Assembly: GCA_020851635.1 (NCBI GenBank)
Contig: JADZCJ010000140.1
Span: forward strand, 186,001-250,000
Origin: Anaerolineae bacterium
Lineage (GTDB): Bacteria; Chloroflexota; Anaerolineae; UBA4142; SHND01
Length of the DNA stretch: 64,000 bases
Direction of reading: 5' to 3'
The notes beneath the pieces are model-generated. The model did no database searches and had not been told where the DNA came from. It worked only from the letters and a program-made list of their open reading frames with translations. This document shows, piece by piece, positions 7,964 to 15,987 of this stretch. Every line of letters begins with the position of its first letter. Positions within the stretch are counted from its first letter, which is position 1. Both the position numbers and the translations under genes were made by a program.

Positions 7964-8585
7964 GAAATTTACCGTCCTGTTTCAACAGCTTGCCAAAGAT
8001 CCTTGCTCCGTGCGCAAATGCGCCCTCTATTGTCTTGAGCATCCCCTGCGCGCTGTCTTGTTCTGCGCGCCACTCCTCGAGATGTTCCGTCGAGCAAAAG
8101 AAATTGATGGAGGGACACTGTTCCAACGCAGCTACACAGCATGCATCGGCTTGCATATACCACACGCGCGCTCCAGGCGGCGATACCTCTTCTAATGCAT
8201 TACGTTTGACCGTGATGCGAATTTCTTTGTCGCACCGGGTACAGCGCGATTCAACCCTCGCGTCAGCATCGAGCATGACAGGCATTCCCAGCGCGTCGAT
8301 CGCGCACATGGCGTACACGAAATGTCCATCGGCAAAGCGGACGACATGTTGCGTCGGCGTCGCGGAAAATGGATACGCGGCGAGAATCGCTCGCGTTTCG
8401 GGATCTCGATAGATTGAGCCACCTGATTCCAGTAGGTTCAATGATTGTTCGACTTTCTCGCGCGAGAGCGCAAGCGCGTTCACGAGTGATTCCGTCGTCG
8501 TGGGCTGTCCCGTGCGCGCAAAGGACAACAGCATCTGATGATATACGCGCGCGTAGTTGTCCATTAAGACCATTGCGCCTATCAC
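7953..8585 (-). CDS. merB: Organomercurial lyase
   Basis: A 210-residue protein matching MerB, which cleaves the carbon-mercury bond of organomercurials. The catalytic triad positions are visible: Cys94 and Asp97 in YAMCAIDALGMP and Cys157 in EQCPSINFF, equivalent to Cys96, Asp99 and Cys159 of the plasmid R831b enzyme. An N-terminal winged-helix-like region precedes it, as usual. An alternative start is the ATG seven codons in. It lies 18 bp after merR and overlaps merA, so Hg(II) released by MerB can be passed directly to the reductase made from the same mRNA. Confidence 0.92.
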   Translation of the reverse strand: MIGAMVLMDNYARVYHQMLLSFARTGQPTTTESLVNALALSREKVEQSLNLLESGGSIYRDPETRAILAAYPFSATPTQHVVRFADGHFVYAMCAIDALGMPVMLDADARVESRCTRCDKEIRITVKRNALEEVSPPGARVWYMQADACCVAALEQCPSINFFCSTEHLEEWRAEQDSAQGMLKTIEGAFAHGARIFGKLLKQDGKFHAL

Positions 8586-8603
8586 ATCGCCTCTTCAATT
8601 CTC

Positions 8604-9053
8604 TCACACATCCAAAAATTCTCCTTTTTGAATCTCGACGCGTCCCGAATTGCGATATGTCTTGAGCAAATAGCAAATGCAGCGTTCGCCCGCGACATCA
8701 TCGCGCGGCAGAATTTTGCCGTGTGCGTGCAACTGTTTGAGCGAATCGCGAAGTGTGAGCAAGTCTGCAATTCGGTGATCAATTTCTTCGACCCGTTGCG
8801 CGAGAGCATTCAAGACGCGGTCGCAGGGCGCAATGCCTTTGTCGCGCGCGCGCAGGGTTTCCGCAATGTCGTCAAGAGAAATTCCCAAACTGCGCGCACC
8901 CGCGATGAACCTCAAGCGTTCCGTATCCGCGCTAGTGTACTGCCGATAATTGTTCGCCGCGCGCTGAGGACGCGGCAAGAGTCCGATTGATTCGTAATAA
9001 CGAATGGTTTGGGTTGGGACGCACGTCTGTGCAGCAAGTTCATGGATTACCAT
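8604..9053 (-). CDS. merR: MerR-family mercury-responsive regulator
   Basis: A 149-residue MerR-family regulator. Helix-turn-helix at residues 3-22 (ELAAQTCVPTQTIRYYESIGLL) and the wing RPQRAANNYRQY. Candidate Hg ligands are Cys77 at the start of the dimerisation helix and Cys125/Cys127 in the C-terminal loop, close to the three-Cys layout of MerR (Cys82, Cys117, Cys126). It is the first gene of the operon and its promoter has the 19-bp spacer typical of MerR control, so autoregulation and mercury induction are likely. Confidence 0.9.
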   Translation of the reverse strand: MVIHELAAQTCVPTQTIRYYESIGLLPRPQRAANNYRQYTSADTERLRFIAGARSLGISLDDIAETLRARDKGIAPCDRVLNALAQRVEEIDHRIADLLTLRDSLKQLHAHGKILPRDDVAGERCICYLLKTYRNSGRVEIQKGEFLDV

Positions 9054-9068
9054 ATTCTCACCTCACCT

Positions 9069-9099
9069 TTTATACACCTTATAGCCGCTAGAATGTCAA
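9069..9099 (-). promoter_or_regulatory. MerR-type promoter with 19-bp spacer
   Basis: On the minus strand a -35 TTGACA (9099-9094) and a -10 TATAAA (9074-9069) are separated by 19 bp. Inside the spacer lies an imperfect dyad, ACCTTATAGC and GCTAGAATGT around one central base, with 8 of 10 positions matching. An over-long spacer holding the operator dyad is the hallmark of MerR-family activation. It points into merR, merB and merA. Confidence 0.85.
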
Positions 9100-9149
9100 G
9101 GGGCGTGTGTACTTCCCGCTCCGTTTCTCGCGAACACAATTCGCACACA

Positions 9150-9175
9150 TCCTTCACAACTCCTTCACACCTTTC
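9150..9175 (+). promoter_or_regulatory. Direct TTCACA repeats upstream of cupredoxin gene
   Basis: TTCACA occurs twice with an 11-bp period upstream of the gene at 9234. Direct hexamer repeats one helical turn apart are typical binding sites of OmpR/PhoB-family response regulators; one such regulator is encoded at 14024-14710. The link is inference. Confidence 0.35.
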
Positions 9176-9233
9176 GAGTACCCTTTAGGCAGATAAACGG
9201 AGTGATTAAATTCAAATCCAAAGGACAACCAAA

Positions 9234-10133
9234 ATGAAAACTCAAACTAAACTATCCACAGTGGCCGGCATCGTAGCGTTACTTGTAGTCGCCCTGGCAC
9301 TCGGGGGCTGGTTTGCGAACACTGCGTTCGCGCAAGGCCCCTGGGGAGGCGGTTTTATGGGCATGGGGCATAACAACCAGGCTGCGCTCACCTTGCTCAA
9401 AACCAACGAAAGCGATTTGCTGCTGCAACGTCAACAAGGCAAGAGTTTGCTGGACATTGCGTCTGTAATCGGCGTGAGCGAATCGGCGTTGACCGAAGCG
9501 CTGCTGCAGCCGATGACGCAAATGTCAAGTTGGATGACGCAGCATCATCCGCAATCCGACGTCACACAGATGACCGAATGGATGCGTCAACAAATCTCCC
9601 AAGATCTCCGCGTGGCTCAGTACGGCACAATGACCGATATGCACCTGTTTGGCGGTTCCATAATGAACGGGATGATGGGCAATGGAAACGGCAACAATGG
9701 TTTTGGTGGCATGATGGGCGGTTACGGGATGATGGGCAATGGGAACGGCACCAATGATTTCGGCGGCATGATGAACGGCCATGGGATGATGGGAGGTGAC
9801 ATGATGGGCGGGTGGAACAACACGCCGAACGTCAACGCGACGCCCGTGCCTTCCTCGCAAAAGGTGGATCGCGAAGTAAATCTCACTGCGACCAATTTCA
9901 AATTCGTACCGGCAACGGTCACAGTCAAGGCGGGGGAGACTGTCAAATTGACAATTGCCAATCAAGACAAGTTTGCGCATAACGTGGTAAGTCAGGATGG
10001 AAAACTCGCCTACACCGTACTGCCGGCGAATCAAACAACCTCCATCCTGTGGGTCGCGCCGAACGAGGCGGGGGACTATATTATCAAATGTACCTGGCAT
10101 CCGGGAATGCAATTTACAATTGATGTCGAGTAG
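9234..10133 (+). CDS. Met-rich exported cupredoxin
   Basis: A 299-residue exported protein. Signal peptide about 1-33 (ending AFAQG). Residues 50-130 form a helical domain with a helix-turn-helix-like stretch; 140-195 is a low-complexity Gly/Met/Asn block with many MMG repeats, likely a copper-binding arm. Residues 215-299 are a cupredoxin domain with the type 1 copper ligands visible: His249, Cys286, His289 and Met292 (KCTWHPGM). It probably carries electrons or copper outside the cell. AAAGGA lies just before the ATG. A fragment of the helical region recurs as a remnant at 16235-16372. A strong terminator follows. Confidence 0.88.
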   Translation: MKTQTKLSTVAGIVALLVVALALGGWFANTAFAQGPWGGGFMGMGHNNQAALTLLKTNESDLLLQRQQGKSLLDIASVIGVSESALTEALLQPMTQMSSWMTQHHPQSDVTQMTEWMRQQISQDLRVAQYGTMTDMHLFGGSIMNGMMGNGNGNNGFGGMMGGYGMMGNGNGTNDFGGMMNGHGMMGGDMMGGWNNTPNVNATPVPSSQKVDREVNLTATNFKFVPATVTVKAGETVKLTIANQDKFAHNVVSQDGKLAYTVLPANQTTSILWVAPNEAGDYIIKCTWHPGMQFTIDVE

Positions 10134-10151
10134 CACAGCCAGAAACCGCAC

Positions 10152-10190
10152 AAAAAATGCGCGCAGAGCACTGCTCTGCGCGCTTTTTTT
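10152..10190. terminator. Bidirectional intrinsic terminator
   Basis: A perfect 11-bp stem (GCGCGCAGAGC / GCTCTGCGCGC, 10159-10183) with a 3-nt loop is followed by T7 and preceded by A6, ending the cupredoxin transcript. Confidence 0.92.
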
Positions 10191-10607
10191 GTTCTCATGA
10201 TGCCCTCCTGTGCCGGGTGGTGCCCGCCTACCGTGCACAAACCGACCCCTGGGCGCGCCTAATCGTGCTCCTTTTGATTGAGTAAGCGGGTTTCACACAG
10301 CAGCGCACACGCACACCCTGAGGATTCGCACATCCGAGCGTCGCATTGGTCGCACTGAGGCGTAACGGTTCACGACAAGCTCTAATCAAATTCTAACGCC
10401 ACGACGCAAATTTGTTATAGTATACTAACGAATAATGTCAGCATGGACTTACAAATGCAAAATGATTTTGCAGGAAAACGCATCTGATCGTAACGTGACA
10501 GGGTCTTGCCGATGACAGGCGAGTTGTTTAAGGCATCGTCGGACATCTCGAAGCGGAAATAGAAGTCAGCCGCATTGTCGAATAGAAACCTCCCAGGAGA
10601 ATAAAGA
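10191..10607. other. 417-bp gap before FTR1 gene
   Basis: No convincing gene. It contains a palindrome TAGTATACTA (10418-10427, within GTTATAGTATACTAAC) about 180 bp before the FTR1 start, which might be an iron- or metal-regulator operator, and AGGAG before the FTR1 ATG. Nothing else is recognised. Confidence 0.4.
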
Positions 10608-10879
10608 ATGTTAGCAGCCGGACTAATCACATTTCGAGAGGGCCTGGAGGCCGCTCTCATCGTTGGCATCGTCATCGGGTATTTGTACAGAATCGGACAA
10701 CGCGACCAGGCACGTTATGCGTGGGCCGGCGTGGGACTCGCGGTTGTCGTCAGCATCCTCGCAGCGTTCGGTCTACAGTGGGTGGGCATGACCTTATAGA
10801 GTACTCAAATAAACATCGCACGAATGGTGTTGTAGCCGTAAATGTCCAGAAAGGAGGAAGCAAAGCGCGTAGTGCTCAA

Positions 10880-11368
10880 CTAATTTTCAAAGTGATCTGC
10901 GAGTGGATTCAACTGCGGCTGGATATGATTGTGACTCACCTTGCGGCGCGCGGCTTTCCAAACCTGTTCTTGCGGATTCAGTTCGGGACTTGCGACTGGA
11001 TACCAGATGATTTCTAAACGCGGATTGGCTTGCAACACGCGCTCAATCGCTGCCCCACGATGCCACGGGGCGCGATCCCAAAAGAAGAGAATTGGCACAT
11101 CGGGATAGGTTTCTAACACGCAGTTTAAATAAAACGCGGTGGTCTCGCTGTTCAATTTGTCGGCACGCAGCCCCAGTTCTTCGCCCGTCTGCAAATTCAA
11201 CGTGCCATAAAAGTTGGTCTTGGTGCGACTCGGATCGACACGCACGGTGGGCGTCTGTCCCTGCACTGACCAAACATTTCGGGTAGTGGCTTGCACATAC
11301 ATTGAGGCTTCGTCTTCTGTGAGAATCACCGTCTGCGGTGCGGCTTGTGCCGTGTCGATAAGTTTTTT
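10880..11368 (-). CDS. IS630 transposase, catalytic DDE part (orfB)
   Basis: This frame holds the DDE catalytic domain: the first acid in LTEDEAS, the second in FFWDRAPWHRG (the DNAPxH position) and the last in SPELNPQEQVW. It has no good start codon upstream of the catalytic domain; the first ATG (11329) is only 4 codons before the first catalytic acid. It therefore seems to be made by a -1 shift from orfA at A-AAA-AAC (11368-11362). The alternative is a disrupted transposase from a 1-nt change. Confidence 0.85.
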   Translation of the reverse strand, partial: KKLIDTAQAAPQTVILTEDEASMYVQATTRNVWSVQGQTPTVRVDPSRTKTNFYGTLNLQTGEELGLRADKLNSETTAFYLNCVLETYPDVPILFFWDRAPWHRGAAIERVLQANPRLEIIWYPVASPELNPQEQVWKAARRKVSHNHIQPQLNPLADHFEN

Positions 11369-11892
11369 TCGACCATTTCTTGAAAGGCGGCGATTTCGGC
11401 GGGACGTTGGGACTTGAAGACTTTTTCCGCGCGCTGAAAACTGAAGCCGCAGGCATGCAACAAGTTGTAATAGGAGTTGCGGCTTTGATACTGCACGCCA
11501 TACCAGCGGCGCAGGGTGACTTCCAAGTCTGCCACCGTCCAGAATTGACCACTCGCTGAATGCGTCGCCGTGCCGAGAATTTGGTGTGGGCTAAATTGAT
11601 GCAAGCGTACTTCCACTTCGTGACGTTGGTCGCGCGTGAGCTTGGCGGAGTTGCCGCCAGTACGATGATCGATCAAGCCCTCGAGACCCACTGTGCGATA
11701 GGTACGCACCCACTCCCGTAAGCTGGATTCGCTGCAGCCAGTCGCCTCCAGGATAGTTGGGAGGGGATAGTGGGTGCCGTAGAGTCGGACTGCTTGATAG
11801 CGAATCTTGGTGTCGCTATCGTTGCAGTCATCAAAGGCACGCCACAATTCGCCAATTTGCTTCTCGTTGAGTTTGAATGTGCGTTTACGCAT
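11326..11892 (-). CDS. IS630 transposase, DNA-binding part (orfA)
   Basis: A 188-residue frame with tandem helix-turn-helix domains (for example SSLREWVRTYRTVGLEGLIDHR and the RRWYGVQYQSRNSYYNLLHACGF segment) typical of the IS630 transposase N-terminus. After EMVEKN the zero frame reads 12 unrelated basic residues and stops, while the -1 frame continues into the catalytic domain. Together the two frames would give a normal-length transposase of about 340 residues. Confidence 0.88.
   Translation of the reverse strand: MRKRTFKLNEKQIGELWRAFDDCNDSDTKIRYQAVRLYGTHYPLPTILEATGCSESSLREWVRTYRTVGLEGLIDHRTGGNSAKLTRDQRHEVEVRLHQFSPHQILGTATHSASGQFWTVADLEVTLRRWYGVQYQSRNSYYNLLHACGFSFQRAEKVFKSQRPAEIAAFQEMVEKNLSTRHKPHRRR
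11362..11368 (-). other. Slippery heptamer A-AAA-AAC
   Basis: In the orfA frame the bases read GTC-GAA-AAA-AAC-TTA, so A-AAA-AAC is positioned exactly in the X-XXY-YYZ register needed for programmed -1 frameshifting into orfB. Confidence 0.7.
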
Positions 11893-12662
11893 CGATCTAT
11901 CATACGACTTTTATTTGCGATGTCTATTAGAAGAGCCGTACGAGCAGATATTCGAAGGCACGATGATGCTGCTTGCGGTTGCTGTGTTGACGTGGATGAT
12001 TTTCTGGATGCGCTACCAGGGACGTTTTATGAAGCGCGACTTGGAACATAGAGTCCAAACCGCCGTTGCGTCGGGCGCGGGGCTGGCAATTTTTGGGTTG
12101 GCGTTCTTTGCCGTCTTTCGCGAGGGCATTGAAACAGCCCTATTTCTTTCGGCGAGCGCATTTGCGAATGATGCGGCTGCGACTCTGATCGGCGGTGCGT
12201 TTGGTCTGGCGTTGGCCATTATGGCAGGATACGCAATCTATGTCCTTGCACTGCGTCTCAATCTACGTCTTTTCTTTGACGTGACAAGCCTACTCTTGCT
12301 CGTTTTCGCAGCGGGACTGTTCGCGCATGCTGTCCACGAATTTCAAGAAATCGGATGGCTATCGATCTATACGAAACAAGCATGGAACACAGCAAATGTT
12401 ATGCCAAACAGTTCCGTGATTGGCTCTATCTTGCGCGCACTCATCGGTTACAACGATGCCCCCTCGATCCTGGAAGTCGTTGGATACCTAATCTATTGGG
12501 GCGTAATCCTCGTCGCGATCCGTTGGTGGACGCAACGTCTTGGCACTCGGCTTGTGTCGGGGCAGGCTCAGGCTTGACTCGCAAGCCCGGCCTTACGATT
12601 GCACCTGTCTCGATTCCAAATGCTGTTGCCCGAATCGGCATACCTATTACCGTTTCCGCGTC

Positions 12663-14027
12663 TCACCGCTCCGGCAGAGTAAACCAAAACATTGCCCCTT
12701 TACCCAATTCGCTTTCGACGCCAATGGTTCCGCCGTGCTGCTCAACCCACTGTTTGGCAATGGCCAGCCCCAAACCCGTGCCGCCGTGCGCCCGGGAGCG
12801 TGATTTATCACCGCGCCAGAAGCGTTCAAAGACATGCGGCAGTTCATCGGGGGAAATACCCGTTCCGGTATCGCGCACCTCAACGCGCACAAGGTTTTCC
12901 GCACGGACCAGTTTGACGGACACGCTTCCATGGGGCGGGGTATAACGCAGCGCGTTCGAGACCAGATTATGTAATACCTGCTCAATGCGCTGTGTGTCAA
13001 GATTCACAAAGGGAAAGTTTTCGGCAAGCAGCGTGGTCAACGTGATTTGCCGTGCGTTCGCTTGCGGTTGGAACGCTGCGACAGTGCGTTCGATCAGCAC
13101 GCCCAAATCAGTTCGTTCCCGCGTCAAGGTCAGTTGTCCCGCATCCGCCAGTGCCAGTTCACGCAAGTCGCCGACAAGACGCGAGAGGAAAATCGTTTCG
13201 TCGTGCAGCGACGCGAGCTGTTCACTATCCGTCGGGAAAATGCCATCCATCATCGCTTCAAGGTGGCTTTGAATCACCCCAATGGGAGTCCGCAGCTCAT
13301 GCGCGACATCGGCGAGCATGTTGCGTCGAGCGGTTTCGGAACGCGCCAGGTGATCCGCCATTGTGTTGAACGAACGCGCCACGCGCGTGATTTCGTCATT
13401 GCCACGTTCAGGCGCGCGGGCGCTCAAGTCGCCCGCTGCAATTTTGTCAGAGGCGGACGCGAGCGCATTGAGCGGTGCCGTAATTTGCCGAAAGAGAATG
13501 AACCCCAAACCAAGCGCGATCGCCGCGGCGACCAGGCCCGCAATCCAGATCGACCGATTGACCTGGGCGAGAAAGTCTTGCGCAGCCGCATCCGTCATAC
13601 CCCCCATCATTTGCCGGCCCGGGACAAGAATACCGACGAGCTGTCCATCCACCTGAATCGGCACACTGTCCGCGCGTTCGCTTGCGGTGATTGTTTGACC
13701 GATCCGACTCTCATCCGCTGACGCGACGATGATTCCATTCGCGTCTGCCAGCCACAAACCATCACCTCCCATCATCCCGCCGATCGTCATCCCACTGGAT
13801 GTGCCGCGCAAAATGGTCTTGGCACCCTCCCAATTTCCTGCCGCGCGGTAGTACGCGGCGAGTTCCCCCGTCAGGTCTTGGGCGCGCACCATCTGCCCGC
13901 GAAACATGAATTGTTGGAACTCGGTCGCGGTGGTTTGATTTGCGATTAGTGAAACGACCAGCACGCCAACAACGATGATGACCGCAAAGGCACCCATCAA
14001 GCGATAAAAGAGACTTGTGCGCATCAT
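12663..14027 (-). CDS. Sensor histidine kinase with Met-rich sensor
   Basis: A 454-residue kinase: TM1 (about 8-30), periplasmic sensor (31-158), TM2 (159-180), HAMP (180-235), HisKA with phospho-acceptor His243 (VAHELRTP), and HATPase_c with NLVSNALRYTPP, DTGTGIS and GTGLGLAIAK boxes. The sensor contains Met clusters (MTIGGMMGG near 80-88 and RQMMGGM near 139-144) that would suit Cu(I) or another soft metal; this is inference. It overlaps the response-regulator gene by 4 bp and is translated after it. It lies next to the cupredoxin/FTR1 region and converges on FTR1. Confidence 0.93.
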   Translation of the reverse strand: MMRTSLFYRLMGAFAVIIVVGVLVVSLIANQTTATEFQQFMFRGQMVRAQDLTGELAAYYRAAGNWEGAKTILRGTSSGMTIGGMMGGDGLWLADANGIIVASADESRIGQTITASERADSVPIQVDGQLVGILVPGRQMMGGMTDAAAQDFLAQVNRSIWIAGLVAAAIALGLGFILFRQITAPLNALASASDKIAAGDLSARAPERGNDEITRVARSFNTMADHLARSETARRNMLADVAHELRTPIGVIQSHLEAMMDGIFPTDSEQLASLHDETIFLSRLVGDLRELALADAGQLTLTRERTDLGVLIERTVAAFQPQANARQITLTTLLAENFPFVNLDTQRIEQVLHNLVSNALRYTPPHGSVSVKLVRAENLVRVEVRDTGTGISPDELPHVFERFWRGDKSRSRAHGGTGLGLAIAKQWVEQHGGTIGVESELGKGAMFWFTLPER

Positions 14028-14710
14028 GCGTCCTCTGCGAATTTATAGCCGATACCGAATACAGTGAAGATGTAGCGCGGATTCTTCGGGTCATCGCCGA
14101 GTTTTTGACGCAGGTTCTTGATGTGCGCGTCAATGGTGCGCTCATAGCCCTCAAAGGCTTCCCCCTGCACCAGATCCAGGAGCTGCATCCGCGTAAAGGT
14201 TCGCCCGGGATTCTTGATCAGAGCGACGAGCAACTCAAATTCGATTGGCGTGAGTTCTACCGGCGTGCTTTGCGCAATAACAACATGTCTTGGGAAATCA
14301 ATTTCGATTCCGCCTACACGCAAGATTTCGACGGCCGCGGTTGCCCCTTCGACGCGCCGGAGCACCGCGCGCACGCGCGCCACAACTTCACGGGGACTGA
14401 AGGGTTTCACAATATAGTCGTCCGCGCCGAGCTCTAGACCAACGAGCCGATCCGTTTCTTCCATCCGCGCGGTGACCATGATAATTGGCACGTTCGATTC
14501 TTTGCGAATCGTACGCGCCACATCGAGACCATCCATTTCAGGCAAATTCAAATCCAACAGTATAAGATTTGGTTTCTCGCGTCGAAACGCCGCGAGCGCG
14601 TTCTTTCCATCACTAGCGGTAACAACGCCGAATCCTGCCTGCTCAAGATAGCCGCGCATAACGTTCACGAATTTGATTTCGTCGTCCACGACGAGGATTT
14701 TCTTGCTCAT
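14024..14710 (-). CDS. OmpR-family response regulator
   Basis: A 228-residue two-component regulator: receiver domain (1-120) with acidic pocket Asp9/Asp10 and phospho-acceptor Asp53 (LLDLNLPEMDG), Thr and Lys switch residues (VTARM, VKPFSPRE), followed by a winged-helix DNA-binding domain (135-225, RTIDAHIKNLRQKLG). Its partner is the kinase overlapping its 3' end. Likely target promoters include the cupredoxin gene, which has direct repeats upstream, but this is unproven. Confidence 0.94.
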   Translation of the reverse strand: MSKKILVVDDEIKFVNVMRGYLEQAGFGVVTASDGKNALAAFRREKPNLILLDLNLPEMDGLDVARTIRKESNVPIIMVTARMEETDRLVGLELGADDYIVKPFSPREVVARVRAVLRRVEGATAAVEILRVGGIEIDFPRHVVIAQSTPVELTPIEFELLVALIKNPGRTFTRMQLLDLVQGEAFEGYERTIDAHIKNLRQKLGDDPKNPRYIFTVFGIGYKFAEDA

Positions 14711-14824
14711 TCGGATTATTTTACCAAATGTAAGAGTTCGTGCGCGGAGGACAAGCTACCTGCATAAAAAGGGTGTGATGAGTCGGTGCGATTGGCACGA
14801 ACAATCTCGTTTGCCGTACACGAG

Positions 14825-14854
14825 AACACGATGGCCCCTTGGGGCCACCGTGTT
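14825..14854. terminator. Strong hairpin downstream of doxX-like gene
   Basis: A 14-bp stem with one mismatch (AACACGATGGCCCC / GGGGCCACCGTGTT) and 2-nt loop lies between the DoxX-like gene and the response regulator. It has no T-run, so it may attenuate rather than terminate. Confidence 0.55.
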
Positions 14855-14899
14855 CAACACCGCGAATTCTCTCCTAAACCCAAGTCCAAGCCATTTCGG

Positions 14900-15496
14900 T
14901 CATGCGCTTGTCAAAGGTTCCGGTATGCGTTCACCGCCGGGACGTTTGACAACACTGCCCGGACTCCACGGTGTGCCGAGTAGAGGGAGCAAGAACCGAT
15001 CGAAACCGTAATATCCTGCGACTTTCCACGCCAGGATCAAGAAAATCGTGAGGGTAAAGAGCAAGGGGTTGCTGCTGGCGGTCCCCGCCATCATAAAGTT
15101 CCAGTTCATGAACGCACCAAAGAATGCCGCGATGCCGGTGAATGCGCCCAAGACAAGTGCGATGCCAATAAGCGCCTCGCTCACGGCAATGACTTTGGCA
15201 AACCAGACCCATGCCTGATTGTCCACCAGGAACTGGATGAACTGGCGATACCAATCAAAGTAAATTATGGGGCGCGGATCAATTTTGAGTGCGTTGAGCC
15301 AATAACCCTTGAGTGCCTCGCCCGTTTCCATCCACGCAGGATTGTTCAGTTTGCCCCACCCCGAGGTGAGCCAGACATAGGCGACGTAAAAGCGCACCGG
15401 AATCCAAATCCAAGCAAGACGCGTTTCAGAAAAGAGCCAGCGCGCAATCGCAGGGTCGGTGACCTGTCCTCCGGTTCGAGTTAATAGCTTTGCCAT
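14900..15496 (-). CDS. DoxX-family membrane protein
   Basis: A 198-residue protein with about four helices and the DoxX/DoxD pattern: VRFYVAYVWLTSGWGKLNNPAW near the start, then a FWYxxFIxFLVDN-like region, ISEALIGIALVLGAFTGIAAFFGAFMNWNFMMAG and a final helix. DoxD-type proteins are the small subunit of thiosulfate:quinone oxidoreductase; other DoxX proteins act in membrane redox stress. Without the partner subunit the exact activity is open. AAGGAGGAG precedes the ATG. Its promoter carries the tandem palindromes described as R2. Confidence 0.85.
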   Translation of the reverse strand: MAKLLTRTGGQVTDPAIARWLFSETRLAWIWIPVRFYVAYVWLTSGWGKLNNPAWMETGEALKGYWLNALKIDPRPIIYFDWYRQFIQFLVDNQAWVWFAKVIAVSEALIGIALVLGAFTGIAAFFGAFMNWNFMMAGTASSNPLLFTLTIFLILAWKVAGYYGFDRFLLPLLGTPWSPGSVVKRPGGERIPEPLTSA

Positions 15497-15526
15497 CGTT
15501 TACTCCTCCTTAAAAAATCTACGTGC

Positions 15527-15592
15527 AGTGTAGCCGGCTGACATCATTCAAACAACCGCCATAGTGCGGGTTGTCGAGCACGCCATTTGGCG
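15527..15592 (-). promoter_or_regulatory. Tandem-palindrome promoter for doxX-like gene (R2)
   Basis: Minus strand: palindromes at 15581-15592 (CGCCATTTGGCG, perfect) and 15557-15568 (CGCCATAGTGCG), 24 bp apart; -10 TACACT at 15532-15527, 24 nt beyond the nearer site. A weak -35 TTGTTT (15555-15550) lies 17 bp before the -10. The nearer palindrome would be centred near -42, as for a class II activator. Confidence 0.65.
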
Positions 15593-15724
15593 TAGCTCAG
15601 TTGACCATATCCGAACAGGTCTGCGGGCGCTTGTTCTTGCGGATCGGTAATGCAGGTCTCTGTACTGGGAGTGGTGATAAATGATGGGTTTTCGAGGACT
15701 CGGGTTCCAATGGGAAGTCGACAC

Positions 15725-15768
15725 AAAAAAATCCCGCTCCACACGATCAAAAATCGGCGGAGCGGGAT
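15725..15768 (-). terminator. Intrinsic terminator of short transcript, copy 1
   Basis: Minus strand: 10-bp stem ATCCCGCTCC/GGAGCGGGAT followed by T7. The same structure closes copy 2 at 22475-22517. Confidence 0.85.
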
Positions 15769-15981
15769 TGATATATGGTGCGTGCCTCTGTCCCTCCCGT
15801 TTCAGGGTCACTTTTTGGCGCACTCGCGCATGTTCCTTATCTGAAGGATGCTCATTTCCTCAAAGGGAACGTTTGACACCTGCGTTTCGGGTAGTCTTTC
15901 GCACCTGTTATTGAGAAGGTGATCTTCAACGCCTCCAGTGGTACTCTGAATTACCGTGGCGCCACTGCCACTCAACTTTCT
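15725..15981 (-). ncRNA. Predicted short transcript, copy 1 (~257 nt)
   Basis: Bounded by the tandem-palindrome promoter R3 and an intrinsic terminator; about 80% identical over its length to copy 2 (22475-22733), which has the same promoter, length and terminator. The RNA may act as an sRNA, or encode a peptide: one frame reads ...RLPETQVSNVPFEEMSILQ and ends RNMRECAKK, closely matching copy 2, including a 3-nt in-frame length difference. The minimal ORF with an ATG is 15 codons (MSILQIRNMRECAKK). No known RNA family is recognised. Confidence 0.5.
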
Positions 15982-15987
15982 GCCTTC

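Larger units (their letters stand above)
10797..11927 (-). mobile_element. IS630-family insertion sequence (1131 bp)
   Basis: The element interrupts the FTR1 gene and is flanked by TA on both sides (10795-10796 and 11928-11929), the target duplication of the IS630/Tc1 group. Near the ends a 12-bp inverted match is visible: ATAAACATCGCA at 10809-10820 and its counterpart at 11916-11927 (11 of 12). The left end carries 12 further bases outside this match, so the exact left boundary is uncertain. It encodes a transposase in two overlapping frames. Confidence 0.88.
10608..12577 (+). pseudogene. FTR1-family iron permease interrupted by IS630
   Basis: The 5' part (10608-10796) encodes MLAAGLITFREGLEAALIVG..., with the first REGLE iron-binding motif; the 3' part resumes at 11927 with L-EEPYEQIFEGT and contains the second motif FREGIETALF. 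Together they make a full seven-helix FTR1/EfeU permease, which moves Fe(III) with a ferroxidase partner. An IS630 element sits between them and brings an immediate TAG stop, so the gene is inactive. Removal of the element and one TA copy restores a continuous frame (TTA-GAA-GAG). The neighbouring cupredoxin could have been part of its iron-uptake system. Confidence 0.92.

Noticed and set aside
10797-10808. Longer terminal inverted repeat for the IS630 element
   Set aside because: The outer 12 bases at the left end do not match the right end, so only the inner 12-bp match is claimed.
15548-15823. Minus-strand ORF sharing a KVTLKREG start with another at 22336-22575
   Set aside because: The similarity comes from the duplicated terminator region; the frames cross the hairpin and diverge completely afterwards.
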